A stretch of DNA of 64,000 nucleotides from the NCBI RefSeq assembly GCF_002284575.1, contig NZ_NPKJ01000068.1, forward strand, positions 434,001-498,000, given 5' to 3'. The position numbers and the translations under genes are program-made. Shown here one piece after another: positions 44,439 to 54,481 of this stretch. Origin of the DNA: Mesorhizobium temperatum. GTDB taxonomy: Bacteria; Pseudomonadota; Alphaproteobacteria; Rhizobiales; Rhizobiaceae. How positions within the stretch are numbered: position 1 is the first letter of the stretch; each line of letters begins with the position of its first letter. Under the pieces are notes generated by a model, which did not search any database, was not told the DNA's origin, and saw only the letters and a program-made list of their open reading frames with translations.

Positions 44439-45482
44439 ATGGCGACAAGCGCCGTGGCGCGGGAGACTGTTTTTGCCCTGCGCCGCCAGATCGCGAAGAT
44501 CGAGGGAACGCTGCCCGAGCGCCTGGAGGCGCCGGCCGGCGCAGCCCCCGTTGATGCGGATGTCACCCCCCAGAATCCAACAGCGGACATCCCGCCTCAG
44601 GATCTAACAATCGTCCGCCGCGGCCTCGCCGTGGCGCCGCCCGATGCGTTTCTGCGCACCGGCGCCGAAGGTCTCGATACTGCGCTCAGCGGCGGCCTGC
44701 CGAAGGCGGCGCTGAGCGAGATCCATGGCGCCGCGACCCGCGATGCCGGGGCCGTCGCCGGCTTCGCCCTGTCGCTCGTCAGCCTGATCCTCAAACAGGG
44801 GCCGCGACTGCCGGTCCTGTGGATCGGCACCGCGGAAATCTTCCGGGAGGCCGGCTTTCCCTATGCCAGGGGGCTTCACGCCCTTTTCGGCATCGAGCCG
44901 GAGCAATTGCTGTTTTCCGAGGCGCCAAGGCTCCTCGATGCGCTGTGGACCGCCGAGGAGGCCGCCCGGATGACGGCACTCGCCGCTGTCATCCTCGAAA
45001 TCCGCGGCAGTCCGCAGCGGCTGGACCTCACCGCGACGCGGCGGCTGCACGCCCGGGCACAGAATGCCGGCCGGCCGGTGTTCCTGCTGCGCCAGGCCGG
45101 CGAACCCGAGCCGACGGCGGCACCCGTCCGCCTCGTCCTGTCGGCGGCGCCGTCGGCACCACGCGAGACGATCGCCGGGCCGCTCGCCGGCTCTATCGGC
45201 CGCCCCGCCTTCACCGTCAGCATCGGCAAGAGCCGCACGGCCTTGCCAGGACAATTCACACTGGAGTGGAACCCCGATGAACGCAGTTTCGAGGAAAGAA
45301 GAACCGGGGAAGAACGGGCAGCGAATCCTGTCCCTGTGGTTTCCGCATCTCGCCGCGGAAAGGATCCTGCGGCAGCGTCTGGGGCGGTCCTGGCGTTCCC
45401 GGCCGTCGGATCACCTGCCCCTGGTGATCAGCCATCGCCAGGGGAACGCGCAGCGCATCGCCGCCCTCGACGAACGGGCTGA
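44439..45482 (+). CDS. imuA: ImuA, RecA-like accessory factor of the SOS mutagenesis cassette
   Basis: A 347-residue protein related to ImuA (RecA/SulA-like). The conserved part starts near residue 10 and contains AEGLDTALSGGLPKAALSEIHG near residue 75 and VLWIGTAEIFREAGFPYARGLHALFGIEPEQLLF near residue 127. ImuA assists the error-prone polymerase pair ImuB-DnaE2. ATG 44439 is chosen over the open frame from 44358, which contains the LexA box. Residues 280-347 overlap imuB by 206 bp in another frame and look low-complexity, so the original stop may have been lost. Confidence 0.88.
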   Translation: MATSAVARETVFALRRQIAKIEGTLPERLEAPAGAAPVDADVTPQNPTADIPPQDLTIVRRGLAVAPPDAFLRTGAEGLDTALSGGLPKAALSEIHGAATRDAGAVAGFALSLVSLILKQGPRLPVLWIGTAEIFREAGFPYARGLHALFGIEPEQLLFSEAPRLLDALWTAEEAARMTALAAVILEIRGSPQRLDLTATRRLHARAQNAGRPVFLLRQAGEPEPTAAPVRLVLSAAPSAPRETIAGPLAGSIGRPAFTVSIGKSRTALPGQFTLEWNPDERSFEERRTGEERAANPVPVVSASRRGKDPAAASGAVLAFPAVGSPAPGDQPSPGERAAHRRPRRTG

Positions 45483-46905
45483 GGCGCTTCACCTGAAGCG
45501 CGGCATGGGCATAGCCGACGCGCGCGCCATGCATCCCTCGGTCGACGTGGTGGAAGCCGATCTCGAGGCCGACCGCCGCCTGCTCGAAAGCCTTGCCGAC
45601 TGGTGCGACCGCTACACCCCGCTGGTGGCGCTCGACGCAGCCGATGGCCTGTTCCTCGACGTCACCGGCTGTACCCATCTTTTCGGCGGCGAACGGTCGA
45701 TGCTGGACGACATCCTGTCGCGCTTTTTCCATCAGGGCTTCGATGTCCGCGCCGGCCTTGCCGCCACACCTGGTGCTGCCTGGGCGGCGGCGCGGTTTGC
45801 CAGTGACCGCATCGTCCCCGGTGGCGAGGAGGAAGCGCTTCTCGCACCCTTGCCGCTGGCGGCGCTGCGCATCGAGCCTGATATCCGCGCCAGCCTGGAA
45901 AGCGTCGGCCTGCGCACGGCGGGCGCCGTCATGGCAGCACCGCGCGCGCCGCTCGCCCGCCGCTTCGGTGTCTCCCTGCTTTTGCGCCTCGACCAGGCGC
46001 TCGGCCGCCTCGACGAGGCGGTGTCGCCGCGCCTGCCGGTGGCGCCGCTTTCGGTCGAACGCCATCTCGCAGAACCCATCATGCTGACCGACGAAATAGA
46101 GCGGCTGGTGAAAATGCTGGCGACGACTTTGAAGGCGGACCTCGAGCGCCGCGGCGAGGGCGCAAGAAGGCTGGCGCTGCTGCTTTTCCGCGTCGACGGC
46201 GCCGTCAACCGCATCGCCGTCGGCACCTCGCGGCCGTTGCGCGAGCCGTTGCTGATCCAGAAATTGTTTCACGAAAGGCTTGCTGCGCTCGAACAGGACA
46301 TCGATGCCGGCTATGGCTTCGATCTCGTGCGCCTCTCGGTCCTGTCGGCTGCGGCCTTCGACATGCAGCAGGCGGATCTCGCCGGCGAGACACGCGACGA
46401 CGGCGCCGACATCGCCCTTTTCGCCGACCGCATCCGCGCCCGGCTCGGCGAAAGCGCGGTTTTGAAACCGGTCGCCGTCGAGAGTCATCTGCCGGAGCGC
46501 GCCGTCGCCATGCTTCCCTTCACAGAGGCGCCGCAAAGGGTCTCTCCGCCGAAGAAGCCGGGCAAGATACAAGACACTTCCTCCAAGCCTGTCTTTCGGC
46601 CGGAACGGCCGATCCGGCTGTTCCGTTCGCCCGAACCGATCGAGGTGCCGGCCACCGAAATGCCTGAGGGACCGCCGATGAATTTCCGTTGGCGGCGGGC
46701 TCTCTACCGGGTCGCGCGGGCCGAAGGGCCCGAACGCATCGCCCCGGAATGGTGGCGGGAGGCGGCGGGGCAGGAGGACGCGCCGACCCGGGATTATTTC
46801 CGCATCGAGGATAGCGACGGCCGCCGTTACTGGCTCTACCGCCAGGGTCTCTACGGCGCCTCGCACGCCGCGCCGCGCTGGTTCATGCATGGGGTCTTCG
46901 CATGA
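45277..46905 (+). CDS. imuB: ImuB, inactive Y-family DNA polymerase
   Basis: A 542-residue Y-family-like protein that serves as the hub of the ImuA-ImuB-DnaE2 mutasome. Characteristic blocks are [41 protein letters not shown] and [23 protein letters not shown]; the catalytic acidic residues of true Y polymerases are replaced in this family. The C-terminus ([23 protein letters not shown]) is the ImuB-specific tail. ATG 45277 fits the family N-terminus, which places it inside imuA. The stop overlaps the dnaE2 start (ATGA). Confidence 0.93.
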   Translation: MNAVSRKEEPGKNGQRILSLWFPHLAAERILRQRLGRSWRSRPSDHLPLVISHRQGNAQRIAALDERAEALHLKRGMGIADARAMHPSVDVVEADLEADRRLLESLADWCDRYTPLVALDAADGLFLDVTGCTHLFGGERSMLDDILSRFFHQGFDVRAGLAATPGAAWAAARFASDRIVPGGEEEALLAPLPLAALRIEPDIRASLESVGLRTAGAVMAAPRAPLARRFGVSLLLRLDQALGRLDEAVSPRLPVAPLSVERHLAEPIMLTDEIERLVKMLATTLKADLERRGEGARRLALLLFRVDGAVNRIAVGTSRPLREPLLIQKLFHERLAALEQDIDAGYGFDLVRLSVLSAAAFDMQQADLAGETRDDGADIALFADRIRARLGESAVLKPVAVESHLPERAVAMLPFTEAPQRVSPPKKPGKIQDTSSKPVFRPERPIRLFRSPEPIEVPATEMPEGPPMNFRWRRALYRVARAEGPERIAPEWWREAAGQEDAPTRDYFRIEDSDGRRYWLYRQGLYGASHAAPRWFMHGVFA

Positions 46906-49900
46906 ACGCGCTGACGGCCGTTCCCTATGCCGAATTCGGCATCCAGTCGAATTTCTCGTTCCTGCGCGGCGCCTCGAAACCGGAGGAACTGGTGGTCGCG
47001 GCAAAGTTTCTGGGATTTTTGTCGATCGGGCTTGCCGACCGCAACACGGTGGCCGGCGTCGTGCGCGCCTGGCAGCAGGCCAAGGTGGAAGGTCTTCCCT
47101 ATCATCCCGGCTGCCGCCTGGTTTTTTGCGACGGCACGCCCGACGTTCTCGCCTATCCGCAGGACCGCAAGGGCTGGGGACATCTGTGCCGCATGCTGAC
47201 GCAAGCCAATATGCGCGACGAAAGCGAAAAGGGCGCACCGCTTCTCTATCGCGACGACCTTTTCGAATGGGGCGATCTCATGTCGCTGGCAGTCCTGCCG
47301 GATCTGTCGGCGGGCGCCAATGATGATCTCACTGTTCTTAGCCGGCTCAAAGATCGCTTCGGCAAGGCTTTGCGGCTTGCCGTTTCGCCAGATTATCACG
47401 GCAACGACCGCTTCCGTATCGAGCAGGCAGCTGCCATGGCTGAGGTATCATGCATTCCGCTGATGGCGACCAACGACGTTCTTTACCATACGTCCGAACG
47501 GCGCCGGTTGCAGGACGTGCTGACGGCGATCCGCCTCAACGTACCTGTTGCCGACGCGGGGCTGGAACTGGCGGCCAATGCCGAGCGCCATTTGAAGCCG
47601 CCAATGGAGATGGCGCGGCTTTTCCGCAGGCATCCGCAAGCACTGGCGGAAACGCTGCGCTTTGCCGGCGAATTGAGCTTCTCTCTCAGTGACCTCCAAT
47701 ACAATTATCCCGACGAACCGACGGAATCGGGCCTCGGGCCACAGGCCGAACTGGAACGGCTGGCTCGAGAGGGAGCCGCGATACGATATCCCTCAGGCGT
47801 TCCCGCCGATGTGACGAAGCGCATCCGGGAAGAGCTCGCTTTGATCGAGCGCCTGAATTACGCGCGCTATTTCCTGACTGTCTACGACATCGTCAAATTC
47901 GCCCGCAGCCAAGGCATACTCTGCCAGGGACGCGGCTCCGCGGCCAACTCAGTGGTCTGCTATTGCATCGGCATCACCGAAGTGGGGCCTGAGAGGATCG
48001 ACTCGCTTTTCGAGCGCTTCATTTCCGAGGAAAGAAACGAGCCGCCCGATATCGATGTCGATTTCGAACATGAAAAGCGCGAAGAGGTCATCCAGTATAT
48101 CTATTCCAAATACAGCGCCAAGCGTACCGCGCTTGCCGCGGCCGTCGTCAGCTACCGGGGCCGGTCGGCGACGCGCGAAGTGGCCAAGGCGATGGGCCTG
48201 TCGGACGATGTCAGGAGCGCGCTGTCCAACTCGATCTGGGGCTGGTCGACCTCGGAGCTCGGCGAAAAGGAGACCAGGGCCGGGGGCCTCGATCAGACCG
48301 ATCCATCGACAAGGCAGGTGATCGAATGTGCCAACGAGATCATGGGCTTTCCCCGTCATCTGTCGCAGCATGTCGGCGGCTTCGTCATCACCAGGGACCG
48401 GCTCGACGAGATCGTGCCCATCATCAAGACGGCGATGGACGAACGCAAGATGGTCGAGTGGGACAAGGACGATCTCGACGCGGTGAAAATCCTCAAAGTC
48501 GACGTGTTGGCGCTCGGCATGCTGACCTGCCTGCAGCGCGCCTTCACCCTGCTCCAGGATCATTATCCCGATGCGCGGGATGACTATGGCCAACCCTATG
48601 TGCTGGCCACCCTCCCTGCCGAGGACAAACATGTCTACGAGATGATCTGCCGCGCCGACACGATCGGCGTCTTCCAGATCGAATCCCGCGCCCAGATGTC
48701 GATGCTGCCGCGCCTCAGGCCGAAAACATTCTACGACCTCGTCATCGAAGTGGCGATCGTGCGGCCGGGCCCGATCCAGGGCGACATGGTCCACCCCTAT
48801 CTGCGCCGCCGGCAAGGCAAGGAAAAACCCGAATACCCCAAGCCGGAGCTGGAAGAGATACTCGGCAGGACGCTGGGCGTGCCGCTGTTCCAGGAACAGG
48901 CGATGAAGATCGCCATCGTCGCCGGCGGCTTCAGGCCGGGCGAGGCCGATGAACTGCGCCGTGCCATGGCCACCTTCAAGCGCACCGGCACGATCGGCAA
49001 TTATCGCAAGCGGATGGTCGACGGCATGGTTTTGCGGGGTTACGAAAAGGACTTCGCCGAGCGCTGCTTCAAGCAGATCGAGGGTTTTGGTGAATACGGC
49101 TTTCCCGAAAGCCATGCCGCCTCCTTCGCCCTGCTAGTCTATGCCTCCTGCTGGTTCAAGACCTTCTATCCCGACGTGTTCTGCGCCGCGATCCTGAATT
49201 CCCAGCCGATGGGATTCTATCAGCCGGCTCAGCTTGTCCGCGACGCAAGCGACCATGGCGTCGAAATCCGCGAGGTCGACGTCAATTTTTCCGGTTGGGA
49301 TTGCGCATTGGAGGAAGCGCCCTTTGACCCGGCCCGCGTCCTCGACCGCCATGCCGAAATGCGCGGTGTCATCCGGACCAATCATGCCGTCCGGCTGGGC
49401 TTTCGCCAGGTCAAGGGCCTGTCGAAGGAGCGCATGGAGGTGTTTGTCGCCAGACGCGGCGACGGCTACGCAACCGTTCGCGATGTCTGGCTTCGCTCAG
49501 GCCTCTATGTCGACGAGATCGAGAAGCTGGCGCAAGCCGACGCTTTCCGTTCGCTCGGCCTCGACCGCCGCGACGCCCTGTGGGCGGTCCGCGCGCTCGA
49601 CGGCAGGAGTGCCGCCGAGACCCTGCCGCTGTTCGACCAGCCGGGGATCCGCTTGCGCGATCTCGAGCCCGAGACCAGGCTGCCGACAATGCCGCTCGGC
49701 GAGCACGTCGTCCACGACTACCGTTCGCTCGGCCTGTCGCTGAAGGCGCATCCGTTGGCCTTTCTGCGCCAGCGGCTGGACCGTTCCGGCGTCACGCCCA
49801 ATGCGCGCCTCGGCCAAGTTCGGAACGGCAAGCGCGTTTCGGTCGCCGGCCTTGTTTTGGTGCGGCAGCGACCGGGTAACGCCAAAGCGATTTTCCTGAC

Positions 49901-50267
49901 GCTGGAAGACGAGCAGGCGGTCGCCAACGTCATTTTCTGGGAAAGAACCTTCAACCGCTACCGGCCCATTGTCATTGGCGCGCGGCTGGTCCGTGTCACC
50001 GGCAAATTGCAGTCGGAATCGGACGTCATCCATATCGTTGCCGAGAAGGTCGAGGATCTGACGCCCTGGCTGTCCGTGCTTTTGGAGGAGGCCGGTTCCG
50101 GCCAGCCTGTCAATGAGCGTTCAGCCAGTGGGCGCATGGAGAATGGCAACCGTAAAAAGGGCGCTGCAGATGCGAATGCCCCACAAGCCGCGCCGGTCCA
50201 GCGGGATCTCGCGGCGCTGTCGGGAAAGGCGGAGAAGGTGCTGCCCAAGGGGCGCAATTTTCAATAG
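46902..50267 (+). CDS. dnaE2: error-prone DNA polymerase DnaE2 (ImuC)
   Basis: A 1121-residue C-family polymerase for SOS-induced translesion synthesis. An N-terminal PHP domain ([16 protein letters not shown]), the [14 protein letters not shown] block and the catalytic [12 protein letters not shown] with Asp385 and Asp387 are present, along with a helix-hairpin-helix region and a C-terminal OB fold ([26 protein letters not shown]). DnaE2 is the catalytic partner of ImuB. ATG 46902 overlaps the imuB stop, so the cassette is one operon under the LexA box. The C-terminus is somewhat extended and lysine-rich ([10 protein letters not shown]). Confidence 0.96.
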   Translation: MNALTAVPYAEFGIQSNFSFLRGASKPEELVVAAKFLGFLSIGLADRNTVAGVVRAWQQAKVEGLPYHPGCRLVFCDGTPDVLAYPQDRKGWGHLCRMLTQANMRDESEKGAPLLYRDDLFEWGDLMSLAVLPDLSAGANDDLTVLSRLKDRFGKALRLAVSPDYHGNDRFRIEQAAAMAEVSCIPLMATNDVLYHTSERRRLQDVLTAIRLNVPVADAGLELAANAERHLKPPMEMARLFRRHPQALAETLRFAGELSFSLSDLQYNYPDEPTESGLGPQAELERLAREGAAIRYPSGVPADVTKRIREELALIERLNYARYFLTVYDIVKFARSQGILCQGRGSAANSVVCYCIGITEVGPERIDSLFERFISEERNEPPDIDVDFEHEKREEVIQYIYSKYSAKRTALAAAVVSYRGRSATREVAKAMGLSDDVRSALSNSIWGWSTSELGEKETRAGGLDQTDPSTRQVIECANEIMGFPRHLSQHVGGFVITRDRLDEIVPIIKTAMDERKMVEWDKDDLDAVKILKVDVLALGMLTCLQRAFTLLQDHYPDARDDYGQPYVLATLPAEDKHVYEMICRADTIGVFQIESRAQMSMLPRLRPKTFYDLVIEVAIVRPGPIQGDMVHPYLRRRQGKEKPEYPKPELEEILGRTLGVPLFQEQAMKIAIVAGGFRPGEADELRRAMATFKRTGTIGNYRKRMVDGMVLRGYEKDFAERCFKQIEGFGEYGFPESHAASFALLVYASCWFKTFYPDVFCAAILNSQPMGFYQPAQLVRDASDHGVEIREVDVNFSGWDCALEEAPFDPARVLDRHAEMRGVIRTNHAVRLGFRQVKGLSKERMEVFVARRGDGYATVRDVWLRSGLYVDEIEKLAQADAFRSLGLDRRDALWAVRALDGRSAAETLPLFDQPGIRLRDLEPETRLPTMPLGEHVVHDYRSLGLSLKAHPLAFLRQRLDRSGVTPNARLGQVRNGKRVSVAGLVLVRQRPGNAKAIFLTLEDEQAVANVIFWERTFNRYRPIVIGARLVRVTGKLQSESDVIHIVAEKVEDLTPWLSVLLEEAGSGQPVNERSASGRMENGNRKKGAADANAPQAAPVQRDLAALSGKAEKVLPKGRNFQ

Positions 50268-50280
50268 GCCTTACACCCGT

Positions 50281-50517
50281 TCAGGACGGTCCGCCCAGGC
50301 GCGGCGGCAATCCGTCCTCGAAGGGGAGCGAGCGCGCCTCCGAAGGCAGCATGATCGGGATGCCGTCACGCACCGGATAGGCAAGCCGTGCGACCCTCGA
50401 GATGAGCTCATTGCGCTCCGGATCCCAGGTAAGCGGGCCCTTGGTCAGCGGGCAGGCCAGCAATTCCAGCAGTTTCGGGTCGACATTGGCCTTCTTTCCA
50501 TCACGCCCATCCACCAT
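50281..50517 (-). CDS. Trm112-like zinc-knuckle family protein
   Basis: A 78-residue protein of the Trm112/UPF0434 type: [29 protein letters not shown] and [22 protein letters not shown]. Trm112-like proteins are small partners of methyltransferases. Here only one cysteine (CP in LLACP) of the usual zinc cluster remains, so zinc binding is doubtful. ATG 50517 ([11 protein letters not shown]) is the only reasonable start. It converges on dnaE2, with 13 bases between stops. Confidence 0.87.
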   Translation of the reverse strand: MVDGRDGKKANVDPKLLELLACPLTKGPLTWDPERNELISRVARLAYPVRDGIPIMLPSEARSLPFEDGLPPRLGGPS

Positions 50518-50561
50518 TCGGTCTGTCCATCTCTCGGGGCAATCACTTCAAGTTCGCCTCG

Positions 50562-50743
50562 CCTTCTCCCCTTGTGGGAGAAGGTGGCCGAGCCCACGGG
50601 TCTTGCCTCCGGCAAGCCCGATGACAGGCTCCGCTCGGTCGGATGAGGGGTGTTCCAGCTTGGCACCGACGGCGCTCCGTCCAGCACCCCTCAACCGTCT
50701 TGGCGCTGCGCGCCAATCCACCCTCTCCCACAGGGGGAGAAGG
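50562..50743. repeat. palindromic repeat, family A (TTGTGGGAGAAGG type)
   Basis: CCTTCTCCCCTTGTGGGAG opens and CTCCCACAGGGGGAGAAGG closes it. The interior carries GTCTTGCCTCCGGCAAGCCCG and GGCTCCG as in the copy at 12522. It fills the 235-bp gap between the Trm112-like and LON-domain genes. Confidence 0.85.
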
Positions 50744-50752
50744 AAGAGCCAC

Positions 50753-51424
50753 CTATTGCAGACTCGACCCAAAATCCTCGTTTTCGCGTGCCAGTGCCAT
50801 TTCGGTGATGGCGATCAGCGTTTCGGCGCGTGTCTTCAAATCCGCCGCTTCGAGCAGCGCCTGTTTCTCGGCCGGCCCGTAGGGAGCCATCATCGACAGC
50901 GCATTGACCAGCATGGCATTTTCGGCGCGGCTGACGCTTTCCCAGTCGGCTTCAAGATCGTTGGCCTGCAAATAGGCGCGAAACGCCTTGAGCAGTGCCG
51001 GCCGGTCGATCCCGGCCTCTGCCTGATCTTCGTCGAGATCGGTGAGAAAGGGCGCAAACCGGCACTGGCGGAAGGGCGTCTTGACCGCGAGTTCCTGCAC
51101 GATGCGGAACCGGCACACACCTTGCAGCGAAATCAGGTAACGGCCGTCGCCGCTCTCGGAAAGCGCGATGATGCGTCCGGCGCAGCCGACATTGCAAAGC
51201 TCCGGCTCGCCGTCGGCACGCCGCGCGCCGTCAAGGCTGGGCTGGATGACGCCGATCAGCCGCGATCCGGCGATCGCCTCATCCACCATCTCAAGATAGC
51301 GCGGCTCAAAAATGTTGAGCGGCATGCGGCCACCCGGCAGCAGCAATGCGCCTTCAAGCGGGAAGATCGGCACCGTCGACGGCAAATCCGTATCGAGCCG
51401 GTAATGCGCGTTTCCCGCCTGCAC
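50753..51424 (-). CDS. LON peptidase substrate-binding domain protein
   Basis: A 223-residue protein with only the N-terminal (substrate-binding, PUA-like) domain of Lon: STVPIFPLEGALLLPGGRMPLNIFEPRYLEMVDEAIAG, NVGCAGRIIALSESGDGRYLISLQGVCRFRI and APYGPAEKQALLEAADLKTRAETLIAI. No ATPase or protease domain is present. Such stand-alone domains are common in alphaproteobacteria; the function is unknown. The start is GTG 51424 with GGAGG seven bases upstream. It lies downstream of the CnoX-type thioredoxin gene on the same strand. Confidence 0.9.
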   Translation of the reverse strand: MQAGNAHYRLDTDLPSTVPIFPLEGALLLPGGRMPLNIFEPRYLEMVDEAIAGSRLIGVIQPSLDGARRADGEPELCNVGCAGRIIALSESGDGRYLISLQGVCRFRIVQELAVKTPFRQCRFAPFLTDLDEDQAEAGIDRPALLKAFRAYLQANDLEADWESVSRAENAMLVNALSMMAPYGPAEKQALLEAADLKTRAETLIAITEMALARENEDFGSSLQ

Positions 51425-51579
51425 TTCGAACCTCCGCTCGCTTCCTCAAGAAGCGCATCAAATCCCGATCCTCCCCGATCGGCACAAGCGAGAGAACCGA
51501 CGGCCTGATCTCTCGCCCTAATCTGGCGCAGCCGCCGCCGACCGCAAGGCCATCAGGCAAAAACAGCTTGATGCCGTGC

Positions 51580-52566
51580 TCAGGAAAACAGCAGCGACGA
51601 CAATTTGCGCCGCGCCGCCAGCGTTGCCTCGTCGGTCATTCCCCATGCCTCGAAGAACTGCAGCAATTGCGTCTTGGCGCCGTCATCGTTCCACGAGCGA
51701 TCGGCTTTGACGATCGCCAGCAAATTGTCGGCCGCGGCCATGCGCTCGCCGTTGGCGTTCTGGATCATGGCAAGATCGAACCGTGCCTGGTGGTCCCCGG
51801 GGTTCTCAGCCAGGCGCCGCTCGAGCTCGGCCGGATTGCCAAGTGCTTGTGCCTGCGCGGCAAGCGCCATCTTGGCGCGCAGCGCGGCGAGCGGCGGCGC
51901 ATCCTTTTTTGCTTCCGGCGCCCGCGCCAGCACGGCTTCGGCGCCGTCGGCATCGCCGGCCTCGAACAGCAGATCGCCCAGCCCGGCAATCGCCTCGATC
52001 GTCTCCGGCGCCTGTTCCAGGATCGCATCGTAGATATCCGCCGCGGTCTGCACATCGCCGGCGTCGCGCGCCTCCGCGGCCGCGGCTAGCGCCTCGGCCA
52101 CCTGCGGCGCACCATTATTCTTGCCGCCGACCTTCTGGATGAACGCGGCTATCTGGCTCTCGGGAATGGCGCCCATGAAGCCGTCGACCGGCTGGCCGTC
52201 CCTGAAGGCGATGACTGCCGGTATCGACTGGATACCGAGCTGTCCGGCGATCGAAGGATGGTCGTCGATGTTCATCTTGACCAGCTTGACCTTGCCGCCG
52301 GCGGCCGTGACCGCCTTTTCCAGCAGCGGCGTCAGTTGCTTGCAGGGTCCGCACCATGGCGCCCAGAAATCGACCAGCACCGGCTGACGGCGCGATTCCT
52401 GGATGACGTCGGCGGCAAATGTGGCGGTCGTCGTATCCTTGATGACGTCGACGGCGACAGGCGGCTCGCCAAGCGCGACTTTCGCGGGGGTGGCGTCAGT
52501 GCCGCCATACTGCACCGACGTGGCATACTGCCCGCCACTGCTGCCAAATGGATTGTTGTCGCTCAT
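51580..52566 (-). CDS. CnoX/YbbN-type thioredoxin with TPR-like tail
   Basis: A 328-residue protein. Residues 40-150 are a thioredoxin fold with the active site WCGPC at 71-75 (VLVDFWAPWCGPC). Residues 170-328 are alpha-helical TPR-like repeats: AAAAEARDAGDVQTAADIYDAILEQAPET, AGLGDLLFEAGDADGAEAVL and ERRLAENPGDHQARFDLAMIQ. This is the CnoX (YbbN) architecture; family members protect chlorine-oxidised proteins as holdases and hand them to GroEL. The active-site pair suggests redox activity too. ATG 52566 is chosen. The LON-domain gene follows after a 155-base gap. Confidence 0.92.
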   Translation of the reverse strand: MSDNNPFGSSGGQYATSVQYGGTDATPAKVALGEPPVAVDVIKDTTTATFAADVIQESRRQPVLVDFWAPWCGPCKQLTPLLEKAVTAAGGKVKLVKMNIDDHPSIAGQLGIQSIPAVIAFRDGQPVDGFMGAIPESQIAAFIQKVGGKNNGAPQVAEALAAAAEARDAGDVQTAADIYDAILEQAPETIEAIAGLGDLLFEAGDADGAEAVLARAPEAKKDAPPLAALRAKMALAAQAQALGNPAELERRLAENPGDHQARFDLAMIQNANGERMAAADNLLAIVKADRSWNDDGAKTQLLQFFEAWGMTDEATLAARRKLSSLLFS

Positions 52567-52659
52567 CTCGTCATCCTTTCGGTCGCGCCGCCGGCCACCG
52601 GCCCGATGCAACGTCCTTATCCCCACTCGAAAGTCGTTTTATCGTCATCCATGTGGCGA

Positions 52660-53157
52660 TCATGCCGTGACTTTCAAGATAACAGCATCATGCCCGGTTG
52701 CCTCGACGAATTTGACGAGGTCGGCGGCGGCGATCGATGTCGTGGCCTCATTGGTCAGCGGATGGGCATTGATGACCGCATGGCCCATCAACTCCTGGTC
52801 GAGAACGACCTTGACCCGCAACTCCGTATCGTTGATCAAGCCGAACACCGTGACCGCCCCCGGAACGACGCCGAGAAGCTCCATCAGCATCTCCGGCTTG
52901 CCGAAGGACACGCGCCCGGCGGCGCCGATGACATTGTGAATCTGCTTGAGATCGACCACCGCCTCCTCGCCGACGCTGACCAGGAAGAAATTGTCTTTCT
53001 TGTCCTTGAGGAAAAGATTCTTGGTGTGCCCGCCGGCAATTTCTCCACGCAGCGCCTGCGAATCGGCGACCGTGAACAGCGGCGGATGACGCAAGGTCGA
53101 GACCTCGATCCCGAGATCGGCGAGAAAGGCGAAAAGCTCGGCTTCGGTTTTCGGCAT
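52660..53157 (-). CDS. prolyl-tRNA editing / YbaK-type deacylase
   Basis: A 165-residue stand-alone INS/YbaK editing domain, of the PrdX or ProXp-ala type: LGIEVSTLRHPPLFTVADSQALRGEIAGGHTKNLFLKDKKDNFFLVSVGEEAVVDLK and GKPEMLMELLGVVPGAVTVFGLIND. The conserved lysine in HTKNLFLKD is present. These enzymes hydrolyse mischarged Ala-tRNA(Pro) or Cys-tRNA(Pro) in trans. ATG 53157 (MPKTEAELFAFLADLG) is clear. It is upstream of and co-directional with the thioredoxin gene. Confidence 0.92.
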   Translation of the reverse strand: MPKTEAELFAFLADLGIEVSTLRHPPLFTVADSQALRGEIAGGHTKNLFLKDKKDNFFLVSVGEEAVVDLKQIHNVIGAAGRVSFGKPEMLMELLGVVPGAVTVFGLINDTELRVKVVLDQELMGHAVINAHPLTNEATTSIAAADLVKFVEATGHDAVILKVTA

Positions 53158-53330
53158 GTTGTTTCTTGTGGGACTTCTTGTTGTCGCGGTTTTGGATCAT
53201 GCCGTTTACGGCCAATGACGCGGCCGAGACAAGACCGTTGCGCGGCGACGCGCTGATTCCGTGCACGATCGACGCTGCGGAAGGCTTGTATACGTCGCAA
53301 GGTGCGGGCAAAAAACCTGCGATTTCCCTG

Positions 53331-53359
53331 TTGCAATCGCCGCGCCCTTCAGCCATATA
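53331..53359 (+). promoter_or_regulatory. probable sigma-70 promoter of tRNA-Gly
   Basis: TTGCAA (53331-53336) and CATATA (53354-53359) are separated by 17 bases. The tRNA begins 30 bases further on. Only the sequence fit supports it. Confidence 0.45.
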
Positions 53360-53389
53360 GGCCCGGCTTGCGGCCCAAAAGCCGCGCGA

Positions 53390-53464
53390 GCGGGTGTAGC
53401 TCAGGGGTAGAGCACAACCTTGCCAAGGTTGGGGTCGAGCGTTCGAATCGCTTCACCCGCTCCA
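53390..53464 (+). tRNA. tRNA-Gly (anticodon GCC)
   Basis: A complete 75-base cloverleaf. The acceptor stem GCGGGTG pairs with CACCCGC. The D arm is GCTCAGGGGTAGAGC. The anticodon stem is CAACCTTGCCAAGGTTG with GCC in the loop. The T arm has TTCGAAT. The discriminator U and CCA are encoded. It is followed by a rho-independent terminator. Confidence 0.97.
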
Positions 53465-53779
53465 ATTTCCCAAGGGGAATCAAGCATCGAAAAGCCGCGG
53501 TTCGCCGCGGCTTTTTCGTTTTTTGGGCTGCACGGCATCACCCAGCAGACGGAGCAAGCTTGTCGCTTGCCGGCTGCGTTGTGGCCTGCAGCCGCTTTGT
53601 TCGCCGCTCGGAATATCCCCAATAGAGTTAGGGCTTTTGCTTTTCAATTTCGGACCAAGGTCCCTTGCGCACAGGTGCATTTGAACCAAACTGGCTAAGT
53701 AGTGGACCATCATATTAGAGAGTCCTCATATTCATAGTCCGGAATCATCCTGGCGGGAGGGCGGCTCGAAGGAGGAATT
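53465..53779. other. 315-bp gap after tRNA-Gly
   Basis: It holds the tRNA terminator (53490-53516). The remainder shows no gene, repeat or clear promoter. Confidence 0.5.
53490..53516 (+). terminator. rho-independent terminator of tRNA-Gly
   Basis: AAAAGCCGCGG-TTCG-CCGCGGCTTTTT is a perfect stem with a stable UUCG loop and a T-run. Confidence 0.9.
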
Positions 53780-54142
53780 ATGAAAACTCGAACCAGTCTG
53801 TTCGCAGCGGTCGCCGCTTTCGCCCTTGTCGCGTCTCCAGTCCTCGCCGGACCCGGCGGCAATGGCGGCGGCAAGGGTAACGGCGCAAGCAACGGCAATG
53901 GCGGCAACTCGGCCGCGGCCGGATCGCAGGGACACGGAGCCGCAACGTCTGCGGCGGCCAAGGATAAGTCCACTCGGGGAATTGCTCATGCAATGGCTGT
54001 CGTTTCGACGACGCCGGCCTCGCCGCAGGCCACCCTGTCCTTGCAAGCGGCCTTGGACAAGTTCCTGGCAAGAACGGCCGCGGATGACCCGGCAGCGACT
54101 TCCGGCGACACCTCCGGCGAAATTCCCGACGCTGCCGAATAG
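53780..54142 (+). CDS. Gly/Ala/Asn-rich secreted small protein
   Basis: A 120-residue protein, unrecognised. The signal peptide MKTRTSLFAAVAAFALVASPVLAG is followed by a Gly/Asn low-complexity stretch (GNGGGKGNGASNGNGGNSAAAG), a Ser/Thr/Ala-rich middle and an acidic C-terminus (GDTSGEIPDAAE). The strong GGAGG before ATG 53780 supports expression. It may be a surface or matrix protein. The UUCG terminator at 54312 may end its transcript. No family or partner could be identified. Confidence 0.7.
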   Translation: MKTRTSLFAAVAAFALVASPVLAGPGGNGGGKGNGASNGNGGNSAAAGSQGHGAATSAAAKDKSTRGIAHAMAVVSTTPASPQATLSLQAALDKFLARTAADDPAATSGDTSGEIPDAAE

Positions 54143-54481
54143 AATTGCATCGTGCGCTGCGCGCGACGGCGCACGTACCATCGAGATTCTTGCCCAGCTG
54201 GCGGGCTCCTTCATCTGTTCGGCCGATGCCCTGGGTCAAGGAAAAGCCGACATTTGAGCCCGATCCTCAGGGATCCCTGGACGGTCCTGCCCCTACAGAC
54301 TGATCCAGAGAGCGCCACCGGCTTCGGCCGGTGGTGCGTTTTTGCGTGGGCGCTCAACTGGCGTTGGTGGCCATATGTATCTCCTGCCAGAAAAGATGGC
54401 TGACCGTAGTGCAAATTACAATACAAGCGACGGTCCTGATCGAGCGCGCGCCGGCATCGATCGCTATGCGCTGTGCATCGA
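54143..54481. other. 339-bp gap between the secreted-protein gene and the AraC gene
   Basis: It contains one clear terminator (54312-54343). Otherwise nothing is recognisable; the open frames here overlap the downstream AraC gene on the other strand. Confidence 0.5.
54312..54343 (+). terminator. rho-independent terminator with UUCG loop
   Basis: GCGCCACCGGC-TTCG-GCCGGTGGTGC pairs with one G-T pair and is followed by GTTTTTG. It ends whatever is transcribed from the 53780 gene side. Confidence 0.8.

Noticed and set aside
53331-53389. A riboswitch or leader upstream of tRNA-Gly
   Set aside because: Only a normal sigma-70-like promoter is visible. The small GCGGGCAAAAAACCTGC hairpin is upstream of it.
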